Shown: positions 1-8,397 of the stretch, piece after piece
How positions within the stretch are numbered: the stretch's first letter is position 1
How the letters are laid out: each line of letters begins with the position of its first letter
Source: Rhizorhabdus sp.
GTDB taxonomy: Bacteria; Pseudomonadota; Alphaproteobacteria; Sphingomonadales; Sphingomonadaceae
Assembly (NCBI GenBank): GCA_004297635.1
Contig: SCUQ01000580.1
Span: 1-10,266, forward strand
Length of the DNA: 10,266 nt
Direction of reading: 5' to 3'
Made by a program: the position numbers and the translations under genes
The notes under the pieces: model-generated
Databases searched by the model: none
Told to the model about the DNA's origin: nothing
What the model saw: only the letters and a program-made list of their open reading frames with translations

Positions 1-1167
1 CATGAACCGGTCGATGCCCAGGATCAGCGCCATCCCGGCGACCGGAACCGACGGCACGATCGACAGGGTCGCCGCGAGCGTGATGAAGCCCGCCCCCGTC
101 ACGCCCGCCGCGCCCTTCGACGAGATCATCGCCACCAGCAGCAGGCTGATCTGTTCGCCCAGCGACAGATCGACGTCGCAGGCCTGGGCGATGAACAGTG
201 CCGCGAGCGTCATGTAGATATTGGTGCCGTCGAGATTGAACGAATAGCCGGTCGGCACGACGAGTCCGACGATCGGCTTGGCACAGCCCGCCCGCTCCAT
301 CTTCGCCATCAGGTTGGGCAGGGCGCTTTCCGACGACGAGGTACCCAGCACCAGCAGCAGTTCGTCCTTGAGATAGGCGATCAGCTTGAAGATCGAGAAG
401 CCCGCCACCCGCGCGATGATCCCCAGCACGACGAGGACGAAGCCGATCGAGGTGAGGTAGAAGCACAGGATGAGCCCGCCCAGATTGGCGAGGGTATCGA
501 CCCCGAAGCGGCCGATGGTGAAGGCCATCGCCCCGAACGCGCCGATCGGCGCGGCCTTCATCAATATGCCGACGAGCCGGAACACGACCATGGTCAGGCG
601 CTCGAGCAGGTCCGTGACCGGCTGAGCGCGCTCGCCGACCAGCGACAAGGCGATGCCGAACAGGATCGCGACGAACAGGACCTGGAGGATCTCGCCCCCG
701 GCCAGCGCCGAGACCAGCGTATCGGGGATGATCCCCATCAGGAAGCCGGTGAGGCTCTGGTCGTGCGCCTTGGCGGCATAATCGGCGATATGGCTGCTAT
801 CGAGTTGGGCCGGCGCGATGTGCATTCCGGCCCCCGGCTGCACCACATTGGCGACGATCAACCCGACGATCAGCGCGAGCGTCGAGACAGTGATGAAATA
901 GCCGAAGGCCCTGGCCGCAACGCGGCCGAGATCGCCGAGATGGCCAAGGCCGGCAATGCCGGTGACGACGGTCAGGAAGATCACCGGGGCGATGATCATC
1001 TTCACCAGCTTGATGAAAGCATCGCCCAGCGGTTTCAGCTGGACGCCGATATCGGGTGCGGCCCAGCCGAGCAGGACGCCGAACAGGATCGCGACGAGCA
1101 CCTGGGCATAGAGCGAGCGCCAGAAAGGGGGGCGGACCGGCGGGGCTGCGTCGCTGTCGATGATCAT
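1..1167 (-). CDS. dctA: C4-dicarboxylate/cation symporter DctA, C-terminus cut by window edge
   Basis: Inner-membrane secondary transporter of the DAACS/SDF family, which takes up succinate, fumarate and malate with protons or sodium. The frame is open from the ATG at 1167 to base 1 (389 codons); the family is about 430 residues, so roughly 40 C-terminal residues lie outside. Visible hallmarks: [21 protein letters not shown] near the N-terminus, the re-entrant hairpin 1 motif GTSSSES at residues 275-281, the cation-binding motif NLDGT at 311-315 within [15 protein letters not shown], hairpin 2 [10 protein letters not shown], and [14 protein letters not shown] at the cut end. These match E. 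coli DctA more closely than glutamate carriers such as GltP. The start is supported by GGAGGGGA at 1182-1175, seven bases upstream. It lies 64 bp downstream of the TonB-dependent receptor on the same strand, so co-transcription is possible. Exact substrate is inferred from family resemblance. Confidence 0.93.
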   Translation of the reverse strand, partial: MIIDSDAAPPVRPPFWRSLYAQVLVAILFGVLLGWAAPDIGVQLKPLGDAFIKLVKMIIAPVIFLTVVTGIAGLGHLGDLGRVAARAFGYFITVSTLALIVGLIVANVVQPGAGMHIAPAQLDSSHIADYAAKAHDQSLTGFLMGIIPDTLVSALAGGEILQVLFVAILFGIALSLVGERAQPVTDLLERLTMVVFRLVGILMKAAPIGAFGAMAFTIGRFGVDTLANLGGLILCFYLTSIGFVLVVLGIIARVAGFSIFKLIAYLKDELLLVLGTSSSESALPNLMAKMERAGCAKPIVGLVVPTGYSFNLDGTNIYMTLAALFIAQACDVDLSLGEQISLLLVAMISSKGAAGVTGAGFITLAATLSIVPSVPVAGMALILGIDRFM

Positions 1168-1231
1168 ATGGCAATCCCCTCCGTCGCGCGGACGATGCCC
1201 TAGTCCCCCCGCCCTGCCAAGGCCGTGTCCC

Positions 1232-3250
1232 TCAGCGTGTCAGGCGCAGCCCCACCCACAGGGTCCGGGGCGTCGCGCGTTCGACCACGCCGTCGGCCCC
1301 CACCGTCGCCTCGACCCGTTTGTCGGCGATATTCTCAGCCCGCAGCTCGACGCTGAAACCCTGGCCCAGTTCCACTGCCCCCACCGCGTCGAAGGTCAAC
1401 GCGTCGTCGAGCGCGCGGCTATTCTGGTCGTCCTCGAACTGGGCGGCGACATAGCGCGCCGTCACGCCCAGCCGCGCCACGCCCGGCCGGCTCCATTCCC
1501 CCGCCAGGCTGAACTGGTCGCGCGGCGTCTGCGCCGGCCGCAGGCCGTCAAGCGCCAGCGCGGCGCCCCCGGCCCGCACGCGCGGATCGATATGGCTGTA
1601 GCTGCCGGTCAGGCGATATTCGCCCAGGGTCGCCATGCCGTCGATCTCGATGCCCCGGCTGCGGATCGCATCGACATTCTGGCGCTGGCGGGTGTTGGGC
1701 GCGATCGTGACATTGGAGATCGCATCGTCGAGCCGGTTCCAGAAGATCGTCGCCCCCAGCCGCCAGCCGGGCAGCGGCGCATAGGCGATGCCGCCTTCCA
1801 CGCCCTTCACCCGTTCGGGATCGAGCAGCGGATTGGCGATCGTCGAATCATTGCCGGCGCGGAAGGGGCGGTAAAGTTCGTTGAGCGTCGGCAGCCGCCA
1901 GCCGCTATAGGCCGCCGCGCGCAGCGTGACCGCCGAGGCGCCATCCGGATTCCAGGCGATGCCGGCGCGGCCGGTCGTCTCGGTACCCGACCGATCGGGG
2001 TAGATCGCGCTGTTGGCCGGGACCGGCAACAACGTGTTGCGATTGAACTCGCGCCGCAGCCCGTCGCGCAGCTGCCACCGGTCGATCCGGCCGCTCGCGG
2101 TAAGCGTCAGCCCGTCGCCCGGAAGCAGCGCAAGCTCGGCGAAGGCGCCATAGATGGTCTGCGCCCCGCCCGCGATCCGGCCGGTATTGGTCGCGACGAC
2201 CAGTTCCTGGGTCCGGCCCTTCACGCGGCGGATGTCGCCGCCGATGCGCAGGTTGCGGCCCTCCCCGAGCCAGGGCTGCAGCTCGACCCGGGCGCCCAGC
2301 CCGTTCGCGGGGACATTATATTGGTCGAGCGACTGGGTGACGGTCGCGCGGCGGGCACCGATGCTCGCGAAGCCGCTGGAGAATTCGCGGTGCTGGAGCC
2401 AGGCGGTCGCCTCCCAGCCCCATATTCCCCGGCCCACCAGCCGCACCGAGCTGTCGACCGCGAGATTGCTGTTGCCGGTGAAGGGCACGCCACGATCACG
2501 CTGGTCGAGCAGGAAGGAACCGTTCGCCTGCAGTTCGGTGTCGACACCGACCGGGATCACCGCGCGCGCGGCCAGCCTGCTCTGCCTGTAGCGCGCCGCC
2601 CGGTCGATCGGCCCACGGCGTTCCTCGACGATCGGGATGAAGCCGTCGCCCCGCGCAAAGCCGCCCGACAGCATCGCGAAACCGCCGCCCAGTCGCGCGG
2701 TCAGGGTCGCGTCGGCGTCGATCGATTCGCGGCTGCCATAGGCGATGCCGGCGCTCAGCCCGCGCGCCTCGTCCGGGCCGACACTCGACAATTCGATCGT
2801 GCCGGCCAGCGCGCCCGCGCCATAGACGCCGCTGCCGCCGCCCCGCGTCACCCGGACATGGCCGATCCGCGCGGGATCGAGCGCCGCCCAGCTGACCCAG
2901 CCGCCGAACGGATCGACCACCGGCACCCCATCGAGCAGGATCAGCGCGCGGGTGGAGGCGTTGCCGCCCAGGCCCCGCAGGGTCGCCCCCTGGCTGGTCG
3001 GGTGCGCCGAGCGCGCGTCCGAGCGGCGGAACTGCTGGAAGCCCGCGGCATCGCGCAGGATATCCTCCATCCGCCCGCTCGCCGACATCTCCAGCCGGCT
3101 GCGATCGATCGCGATCAGGTCGAATGCGGCATCGCCCGGCGAACGTTGCAGGCCCTGCCCGGTGACGATGATGTCGGCGTCCTCGGCCTGGGCGGGTGTC
3201 GCCAGAATGCCAAGACAGCCCGCACCCAACAGATAATGAAAAAGCCGCAC
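1232..3250 (-). CDS. TonB-dependent outer-membrane receptor, substrate unknown
   Basis: Outer-membrane beta-barrel importer energised by TonB-ExbB-ExbD; 672 residues. It begins with a Sec signal peptide (residues 1-22, cleavage expected after AQA), followed at once by a TonB-box-like DADIIVTG (24-31). The plug domain covers about 40-155, with [19 protein letters not shown] (92-110) and [13 protein letters not shown] (142-154) recalling the BtuB-type plug. The remainder is alternating-strand barrel sequence. The start is GTG at 3250 with GAGGGA four bases upstream; it is chosen because the signal peptide begins directly there. The protein ends LWVGLRLTR, so the C-terminal aromatic residue typical of outer-membrane barrels is absent. 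It sits between an olsB-like gene (78 bp upstream) and dctA (64 bp downstream). No cobalamin riboswitch fits in the 78-bp leader, so vitamin B12 is not indicated. The cargo cannot be read from the sequence; siderophore, cofactor or organic-acid complex are all possible. Confidence 0.92.
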   Translation of the reverse strand: MRLFHYLLGAGCLGILATPAQAEDADIIVTGQGLQRSPGDAAFDLIAIDRSRLEMSASGRMEDILRDAAGFQQFRRSDARSAHPTSQGATLRGLGGNASTRALILLDGVPVVDPFGGWVSWAALDPARIGHVRVTRGGGSGVYGAGALAGTIELSSVGPDEARGLSAGIAYGSRESIDADATLTARLGGGFAMLSGGFARGDGFIPIVEERRGPIDRAARYRQSRLAARAVIPVGVDTELQANGSFLLDQRDRGVPFTGNSNLAVDSSVRLVGRGIWGWEATAWLQHREFSSGFASIGARRATVTQSLDQYNVPANGLGARVELQPWLGEGRNLRIGGDIRRVKGRTQELVVATNTGRIAGGAQTIYGAFAELALLPGDGLTLTASGRIDRWQLRDGLRREFNRNTLLPVPANSAIYPDRSGTETTGRAGIAWNPDGASAVTLRAAAYSGWRLPTLNELYRPFRAGNDSTIANPLLDPERVKGVEGGIAYAPLPGWRLGATIFWNRLDDAISNVTIAPNTRQRQNVDAIRSRGIEIDGMATLGEYRLTGSYSHIDPRVRAGGAALALDGLRPAQTPRDQFSLAGEWSRPGVARLGVTARYVAAQFEDDQNSRALDDALTFDAVGAVELGQGFSVELRAENIADKRVEATVGADGVVERATPRTLWVGLRLTR

Positions 3251-3328
3251 AACGTCCCTCGCTTTCGCGGGAGCGGATGGCCAGTGCGGGCGGTGCCGTC
3301 AACGAAAATGCGTCGACCAGACGTCGGG

Positions 3329-4123
3329 CTAGGCTGCCACCTCGAAACGCTGGGCATAGCGTGAAGCGATGCGGGCGACCGGCATCAGCACGAACACATC
3401 GATCGTGTTGAAGGCGCGGTCGATGTAGGCGCCCTCGCCGACCTGGGCACCGACCCGCAGATAGGCCTTGATCAGCGGCGGCAGACGGCGGAGTGCGAGG
3501 CGCGGATCATAGCCGCCGATCGCCAGGCTGCCGAGCGGGATGGCATCGGGCCCGATCGCACGGGCACGCAGCTCGGGCAGCGCCAGATGGTCATGTGCCA
3601 GGAAGGACAGGCCTTCGGCATGTTCGACGGGGTCGATGCCGGGAAAGCTGGCGCAGCCGAACATGTAGCCGATGCGATGCTGCTGCAGATAATCGGCGAT
3701 GCCGCGCCACAACAGCTGGATCGTACCCGCGTCGCGATAGGCCGGATCGACGCAGGAGCGACCGAGTTCGAGCAGTTCGACGCCAGTGCGGCGGCCATGG
3801 GCGATGACGGCCGAGAGATCGAATTCATGCGCTGAATAGAAACCGTCATGCGCCTCGGCGATGCTCTGGCGCAGAAGCCGGTAGGTGCCGACCACCGGGC
3901 TGCCCGGCCGGGCATGATCCTCGACGAGGAGATGGTCGCACAGCATGTCATAGGGATCGACGTCGCGATCGCCGGCCGGACCGCCGGCCTGCGCACCCAT
4001 GTCGCGAAAGAAGATATCATAGCGCAGCCGCTGCGCCGCAACCACGTCGGCCTGCCCCTGCGCCAGCCGTACGGCCAGGCGGCGTTCGGGTATCTCAACG
4101 GGCCGAGACGATGCTTCCGGCAT
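3329..4123 (-). CDS. olsB: OlsB-like GNAT N-acyltransferase (ornithine lipid synthesis type)
   Basis: Resembles L-ornithine N-alpha-acyltransferase, which transfers a 3-hydroxyacyl chain from acyl-ACP to ornithine, the first step of ornithine-lipid synthesis at the inner membrane. The length of 264 residues is usual for the family. Conserved stretches: LRYDIFF (33-39), DPYDMLCDHLLV (57-68), VVGTYRLL (77-84), ELGRSCV (119-125), FGCASFPGIDP (155-165), PPLIKAYLRVGA (215-226) and FNTIDVFVLMP (238-248). I prefer the ATG at 4123, with AGGGGGA at 4137-4131 seven bases upstream, over a TTG seven codons earlier (4144) that would place this SD inside the gene. It is divergent from zwf. The partner O-acyltransferase OlsA is not in the window, so ornithine-lipid production cannot be claimed. 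Proteins like this are often annotated only as GNAT acetyltransferase or hemolysin-like; another amino-lipid product is possible. Confidence 0.83.
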   Translation of the reverse strand: MPEASSRPVEIPERRLAVRLAQGQADVVAAQRLRYDIFFRDMGAQAGGPAGDRDVDPYDMLCDHLLVEDHARPGSPVVGTYRLLRQSIAEAHDGFYSAHEFDLSAVIAHGRRTGVELLELGRSCVDPAYRDAGTIQLLWRGIADYLQQHRIGYMFGCASFPGIDPVEHAEGLSFLAHDHLALPELRARAIGPDAIPLGSLAIGGYDPRLALRRLPPLIKAYLRVGAQVGEGAYIDRAFNTIDVFVLMPVARIASRYAQRFEVAA

Positions 4124-4261
4124 GGGCCTGTCCCCCTGTTGCAACGATGGGACGGCAAATAATGCGGCAATGCGACATGGCGGCTACCGCCCCGCGATGC
4201 ATTTGCTACAAGCTGGTTCCAGGGCCGTGACGGTCGTTCCGGCCAGCTAAGGGAGATTTTG
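4124..4261. promoter_or_regulatory. Divergent olsB/zwf intergenic region with shared AT-rich island
   Basis: This 138-bp region must hold the start signals of both divergent genes. Its only AT-rich island is at 4157-4163: on the plus strand AATAAT (4158-4163) matches five of six bases of a TATAAT -10 box, and on the minus strand CATTAT (4164-4159) matches four of six. Neither has a convincing -35 box at 16-18 bp. A perfect inverted repeat, GGCGG-CTA-CCGCC (4179-4191), lies between the island and zwf and could be an operator or just a GC-rich coincidence. Promoter assignment is inference only. Confidence 0.3.
4249..4255 (+). promoter_or_regulatory. zwf ribosome binding site that decides the start
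   Basis: AAGGGAG lies six bases before the GTG at 4262 but only three bases before the in-frame TTG at 4259. The spacing favours GTG as the zwf start. Confidence 0.65.
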
Positions 4262-5719
4262 GTGACGGCACCCAGCGAGAAGCTTCTGCTGTTCGGCGCG
4301 ACCGGCGATCTGTCGCAGCGCATGTTGCTGCCGTCGCTCTACGGGCTGGCCGCCGACGCGCTGCTGCCGGCCGATCTGCGGATCATCGCCACGGCGCGCA
4401 GCGCGCATGACGACGCCGGCTTCGTCGCCTTCGCCGAACAGGCGTTGCGCCGGTTCGTGCCGAGCGAACGGCTCAATGAGGAAGCGCTGGCCAGTTTCCT
4501 GCGGCGCATCGCCTATGTGCCCGTCGACGCCTCGAAAGAGGACGACTTCGCGGCGCTGGCCAGCGCGGTCGGATCGACCGACAAGGGGCTGTCGATTTTC
4601 CTGTCGACCGCGCCGTCGCTGTTCGAGGCAACGATCGGCGGCCTCGCCCGGGCCGGGCTGGCGGGCGACGGCGTACGGATCGGCCTCGAAAAGCCGCTGG
4701 GCTACGACATGGCGTCGAGCCGGCACATCAACGACGCGGTGGCGGCGGTCTTCCCCGAGGACCGGACCTTCCGGATCGATCATTATCTGGGCAAGGAAAC
4801 CGTCCAGAACCTGCTGGCGCTGCGCTTCGCCAACAGCCTGTTCGAACCGCTGTGGCGCGAGGGCGGGATCGATCATGTCCAGATCACCGTGTCCGAGACG
4901 GTCGGGCTCGAGGGCCGGGTCGGCTTCTACGACGGCGCCGGGGCGATCCGCGACATGGTCCAGAACCACATGCTCCAGCTGCTCGCACTGGTCGCGATGG
5001 AGCCGCCCGCCCAGTTCAACGCCACCGCCGTGCGCGACGAGAAGGTGAAGGTGCTGCGCTCGCTGCGCCCGATCGACCGCGCGACCGCGGGCACCCATAG
5101 CGTCATCGGCCAATATGGTCCCGGCGCGGTCGCGGGCGGCGCGGTGCCCGGCTATCTCGATGAGCTGGGCAAGCCATCGGACACCGAAACCTTCGTCGCC
5201 ATCAAGGCGCATATCGACAACTGGCGCTGGAACGGCGTCCCCTTCTACCTGCGCACCGGCAAGCGCCTGCCCAGCCGCCAGTCGGAAATCTTCATCCAGT
5301 TCAAGGGTGTGCCGCACTCTATCTTCGACGGGCGGGGCGCGGTCCTGCAACCGAACAAGCTGATCATCCGTTTGCAGCCCGACGAGAATATCCGCCTGAT
5401 GCTGATGTCGAAGGAGCCCGGGCTCGATCGCAACGGCATCCGGCTCAGGGAAATGCCGCTCGATATCTCCATGCCGAACGCCTTTGCCGATACCCGCCGC
5501 CGGATCGCCTATGAACGGCTGCTGCTCGATCTGGTCGAAGGCGATCAGACGCTGTTCGTGCGGCGCGACGAAGTGGAGGCGCAGTGGGAATGGATCGACG
5601 CGATCCGCGACGGCTGGGCCGCCAATGCGATGAAGCCCAAGCCCTATACCGCGGGGACCTGGGGTCCATCGGCCGCCATCGCGCTCACCGAACGCGACGG
5701 GGTGACGTGGCACGATTAA
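4262..5719 (+). CDS. zwf: Glucose-6-phosphate 1-dehydrogenase
   Basis: Cytosolic enzyme that oxidises glucose 6-phosphate to 6-phosphogluconolactone with NAD(P)+, the entry to the ED and oxidative pentose-phosphate routes. It is 485 residues from GTG 4262, normal for bacterial Zwf. The N-terminal Rossmann fold starts with GATGDLSQRMLLPSL, the G6PDH form of the dinucleotide loop. Further signatures are EKPLG (143-147), the substrate-binding RIDHYLGKE (171-179) running into TVQNLLALRFAN, and RDMVQNHMLQLL, whose H236 corresponds to the catalytic histidine of the family. RTGKRLPSR in the second half is also typical. Coenzyme preference cannot be decided by eye. It is the first gene of the zwf-pgl-edd-glk-eda cluster; the 134-bp gap to pgl is filled by a palindromic repeat. 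Start choice is GTG over the adjacent TTG at 4259, a one-codon difference. Confidence 0.97.
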   Translation: MTAPSEKLLLFGATGDLSQRMLLPSLYGLAADALLPADLRIIATARSAHDDAGFVAFAEQALRRFVPSERLNEEALASFLRRIAYVPVDASKEDDFAALASAVGSTDKGLSIFLSTAPSLFEATIGGLARAGLAGDGVRIGLEKPLGYDMASSRHINDAVAAVFPEDRTFRIDHYLGKETVQNLLALRFANSLFEPLWREGGIDHVQITVSETVGLEGRVGFYDGAGAIRDMVQNHMLQLLALVAMEPPAQFNATAVRDEKVKVLRSLRPIDRATAGTHSVIGQYGPGAVAGGAVPGYLDELGKPSDTETFVAIKAHIDNWRWNGVPFYLRTGKRLPSRQSEIFIQFKGVPHSIFDGRGAVLQPNKLIIRLQPDENIRLMLMSKEPGLDRNGIRLREMPLDISMPNAFADTRRRIAYERLLLDLVEGDQTLFVRRDEVEAQWEWIDAIRDGWAANAMKPKPYTAGTWGPSAAIALTERDGVTWHD

Positions 5720-5729
5720 GCGGTTGCAA

Positions 5730-5839
5730 TTCCTCCCCGGCACGGGGAGGGGGACCGGCGAAGCCGGTGGAAGGGGCTGGCCACGAGCGCATGCCATCGC
5801 TGTTGCGCTTGCCGAGACCTCCCTCCCGGTGCCCGGGAA
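5730..5839. repeat. Palindromic intergenic repeat element between zwf and pgl
   Basis: About 110 bp made of successive hairpins. Perfect stems are CCTCCCCG/CGGGGAGG (5732-5750, loop GCA), ACCGGC/GCCGGT (5754-5768, loop GAA), AGCGCA/TGCGCT (5786-5809, 12-base loop) and TCCCGG/CCGGGA (5824-5838, loop TGC). The outer ends (5730-5753 and 5818-5839) are also imperfect inverted copies of each other, so the element has a REP- or MITE-like terminal symmetry. The right end stops a few bases before the pgl Shine-Dalgarno (5842-5847). Similar hairpin clusters are, from memory, common between genes in sphingomonads. It could act in the mRNA on stability, attenuation or pgl translation; there is no T-run, so it is not a standard terminator. 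Confidence 0.75.
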
Positions 5840-5853
5840 AGAAAGGATAGACT

Positions 5854-6558
5854 ATGATCGAAGCCGAATGGTGGGACTATGAGGATGCGGCCGAGCTTGC
5901 CGATGCGGTGGCGGGCGATGTCGGCTTCATCATCGAATCGGCGCTGGACGCACGCGGCCAGTGCCTGCTGGCGCTGCCCGGCGGCAAGACGCCGCTGCCG
6001 ATCTACGAGAAGCTCGCCAAGGCGAAGCTCGACTGGAAGAAGGTGACGATCATCCCGACCGACGAGCGCATCGTGGCGATGACCGATCCGCTGTCCAACG
6101 CGGCGATGCTCGCCAAGATCTTCCTGCCCAGGGGCGCCCGCGTGATCCCCGTGATCAGCGAGAAGGCACCCGACTATAAAAGCGCAGGGGGCGCCGCAGA
6201 TGCGCGGCTGCAGGATTTCCCCTTCCCGCCCGATCTCGTCTGGCTCGGCGTCGGCGCCGACGGGCACACCGCCTCGATCTTCACCGGCCCGGACCTTGCC
6301 GACGCGCTCGAAGCGCCCAAGGGTCGCCGCATGGTCGGCGTGATGCCCGATCCGATGCCGCCCGAGGCGCCGGTCGCACGCGTGACGCTGACCAAATCGG
6401 CGATCCTGTCGGCGCGCACCCTGATGCTGGTGCTGACGGGCAAGGACAAGAAGACGCTGCTCGAACGGGCCATCAAGGAGGGGGCGGGCTCGAGCCTGCC
6501 GGTGGGCCGCGTGCTCGCCGATGCCGAGCAGGCGATCGATATCCACTGGAGCGCGTAA
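5854..6558 (+). CDS. pgl: 6-phosphogluconolactonase
   Basis: Cytosolic hydrolase that converts 6-phosphoglucono-1,5-lactone to 6-phosphogluconate, linking Zwf to Edd. It is 234 residues, the usual size of the DevB/NagB-like Pgl family (distinct from the beta-propeller YbhE type). Motifs: LPGGKTP (41-47, phosphate-binding), PTDER (68-72), and GVGADGHTASIF (132-143) with D136 and H138 in the family active site. The start ATG has AAAGGA at 5842-5847, six bases upstream. It is separated from zwf by the repeat element but from edd by only 18 bp, so pgl and edd are probably co-transcribed. NagB-type deaminases share the fold, but the DGHTASIF motif and the gene context favour Pgl. Confidence 0.96.
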   Translation: MIEAEWWDYEDAAELADAVAGDVGFIIESALDARGQCLLALPGGKTPLPIYEKLAKAKLDWKKVTIIPTDERIVAMTDPLSNAAMLAKIFLPRGARVIPVISEKAPDYKSAGGAADARLQDFPFPPDLVWLGVGADGHTASIFTGPDLADALEAPKGRRMVGVMPDPMPPEAPVARVTLTKSAILSARTLMLVLTGKDKKTLLERAIKEGAGSSLPVGRVLADAEQAIDIHWSA

Positions 6559-6576
6559 AGCGCGGGAGCGAAGAAG

Positions 6577-8397
6577 ATGGGCCTGCACCCTGCCGTCGAA
6601 GCCGTTACCGCCCGGATCGTGGAACGGTCCAAGCCGGGCCGGGCCGCCTATCTCGACCTGATCGCCCGCGAGCGGGAGAGCGGCGTCGACCGGCCGAACC
6701 TGTCCTGCGGCAATCTCGCCCATGGCTTCGCGGCGTCGGGCGAGGACAAGGCGGCGATCCGCGACGGCGGTCGCATGAACATCGGCATCGTCACCGCCTA
6801 TAACGACATGCTGTCGGCGCATCAGCCCTATGGCCGCTATCCCGAGCAGATGAAGCTGTGGGCGCGCGAAATTGGCGCGACCGCGCAGGTGGCGGGCGGC
6901 GTGCCGGCGATGTGCGACGGGGTGACGCAGGGCCAGCGCGGCATGGAATTGTCGCTGTTCAGCCGGGACACCATCGCGCTGTCCACGGCGGTCGGCCTCA
7001 GCCACGGCATGTTCGAAGGGGCGGCGCTGCTCGGCATCTGCGACAAGATCGTCCCCGGCCTGCTGATCGGTGCGCTCCGCTTCGGCCATCTGCCGACGAT
7101 CCTGGTGCCGGCCGGCCCGATGCCGTCGGGGCTCGCCAACAAGGAAAAACAGCGCGTCCGCCAGCTCTATGCCGAGGGCAAGGTCGGGCGGGCCGAGCTG
7201 CTGGAGGCGGAGTCCGCATCCTATCATGGCGCGGGCACCTGCACCTTCTACGGCACCGCCAACTCGAACCAGATGATGATGGAGGTGATGGGGCTCCACA
7301 TCCCCGGCGCGGCCTTCATCAATCCCGGCACGAAGCTTCGGCAGGCGCTGACCCGCGCTGCCGTCCACCGCCTCGCCGCGATCGGCTGGGACGGCGACGA
7401 TTATCGCCCGCTGGGGCTGTGCGTCGACGAGAAGGCGATCGTCAACGCCGCGGTCGGCCTGCTCGCGACCGGCGGATCGACCAACCATGTCATCCATCTG
7501 CCCGCGATCGCGCGGGCGGCCGGCATCGTCATCGACTGGGAGGATATCGACCGGCTTTCGTCGGCCGTGCCGCTGATCGCGCGCGTCTATCCGAACGGCG
7601 CCGGCGACGTGAACCATTTCCAGGCGGCGGGCGGCATGGCCTATGTCATCGCCACCCTCATCGACGGCGGCCTGCTCCACCGCGACATCCTGACCGTCGC
7701 GGGCCAGGATCTGGGCGACTATGCCAGGGACCCGCAGCTCGATGGCGAGGCGCTGACATGGGCGGAGGCGCCGACAGCCTCGCTCGATCCGACGATGCTG
7801 CGCTCGCACGCCGATCCATTCCTGCCCGACGGGGGCATGCGGCTCGTCCAGGGCAATCTCGGGCGCGGCACGTTCAAGACCAGCGCTGTCGACAAGGCGC
7901 GCTGGACGATCGAGGCGCCATGCCGCGTGTTCGACGACCAGGACGATGTCACCCGGGCCTTCAAGGCGGGCGAACTCGACCGCGACGTGATCGTCGTCGT
8001 CCGCTTCCAGGGGCCGAAGGCCAACGGCATGCCGGAGCTGCACAAGCTCACCCCGCCGCTGGGCGTGCTCCAGGACAAAGGCTTCAAGGTCGCGCTCGTC
8101 ACCGATGGCCGCATGTCGGGCGCGAGCGGCAAGGTGCCTGCCGCGATCCACCTGAGCCCGGAGGCGCTGGGCGGCGGCCCGATCGGCCGCCTGCGCGACG
8201 GCGACATCGTCCGGCTGTGTGGCCATGACGGTTCGATCGAGGCGCTGGTCGATCCGGCCGAATGGGCCGCGCGTGCCTTGGCGCAGCCGCCGGTCCAGCA
8301 GCAGGGCACCGGGCGCGAGCTGTTCGCCTTCATGCGGCAGGGCGCCGATACCGCCGAGCGCGGCGGATCGGCGATGCTGGCGGCGGCGGGGCTATGA
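6577..8397 (+). CDS. edd: Phosphogluconate dehydratase (6-phosphogluconate dehydratase)
   Basis: Iron-sulfur dehydratase that converts 6-phosphogluconate to 2-keto-3-deoxy-6-phosphogluconate, the committed ED step; cytosolic. It is 606 residues, close to the 603 of E. coli Edd, and aligns by eye over its whole length. Visible family blocks are [10 protein letters not shown] (43-52), [33 protein letters not shown] from about 110, GICDKIVPG with cluster-ligand C155, [20 protein letters not shown] with ligand C222, [23 protein letters not shown] and [15 protein letters not shown] near the C-terminus. The last blocks are the IlvD/Edd signature. Edd rather than IlvD is supported by [11 protein letters not shown] and [10 protein letters not shown]. 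The SD is GGGAG at 6564-6568, eight bases from the ATG. The TGA at 8395-8397 overlaps an ATG at 8394 that opens a bridging frame to glk. Confidence 0.98.
   Translation: MGLHPAVEAVTARIVERSKPGRAAYLDLIARERESGVDRPNLSCGNLAHGFAASGEDKAAIRDGGRMNIGIVTAYNDMLSAHQPYGRYPEQMKLWAREIGATAQVAGGVPAMCDGVTQGQRGMELSLFSRDTIALSTAVGLSHGMFEGAALLGICDKIVPGLLIGALRFGHLPTILVPAGPMPSGLANKEKQRVRQLYAEGKVGRAELLEAESASYHGAGTCTFYGTANSNQMMMEVMGLHIPGAAFINPGTKLRQALTRAAVHRLAAIGWDGDDYRPLGLCVDEKAIVNAAVGLLATGGSTNHVIHLPAIARAAGIVIDWEDIDRLSSAVPLIARVYPNGAGDVNHFQAAGGMAYVIATLIDGGLLHRDILTVAGQDLGDYARDPQLDGEALTWAEAPTASLDPTMLRSHADPFLPDGGMRLVQGNLGRGTFKTSAVDKARWTIEAPCRVFDDQDDVTRAFKAGELDRDVIVVVRFQGPKANGMPELHKLTPPLGVLQDKGFKVALVTDGRMSGASGKVPAAIHLSPEALGGGPIGRLRDGDIVRLCGHDGSIEALVDPAEWAARALAQPPVQQQGTGRELFAFMRQGADTAERGGSAMLAAAGL

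Noticed and set aside
763..1203. 146-codon plus-strand frame and a 125-codon minus-strand frame (797-1174) over dctA
   Set aside because: Both are other-phase shadows of dctA, whose true frame starts at 1167 on the minus strand.
3251..3328. Cobalamin riboswitch or strong promoter ahead of the TonB-dependent receptor
   Set aside because: The 78-bp gap is too short for a cobalamin riboswitch. A TTGACG hexamer (3302-3297, minus strand) is present, but no acceptable -10 box lies 16-18 bp downstream.
1160..3364. 734-codon plus-strand open frame opposite the TonB-dependent receptor
   Set aside because: It is a shadow in GC-rich DNA: the translation is rich in R, P, A, G and Q with no family motifs, whereas the opposite strand encodes a signal peptide, plug and barrel.
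4247..5797. 516-codon minus-strand open frame opposite zwf
   Set aside because: Antisense shadow; zwf on the plus strand has complete G6PDH motifs.
5730..5839. CRISPR array or rho-independent terminator after zwf
   Set aside because: There are no regularly spaced direct repeats, and no T-run follows any of the hairpins.
5716..8226. 836-codon minus-strand open frame opposite pgl and edd
   Set aside because: Low-complexity R/A/D/G-rich translation without motifs; it lies opposite two clear enzymes with intact signatures.
6858..8228. 456-codon plus-strand frame inside edd in another phase
   Set aside because: Out-of-frame reading of edd; arginine- and glycine-rich composition, no motifs.
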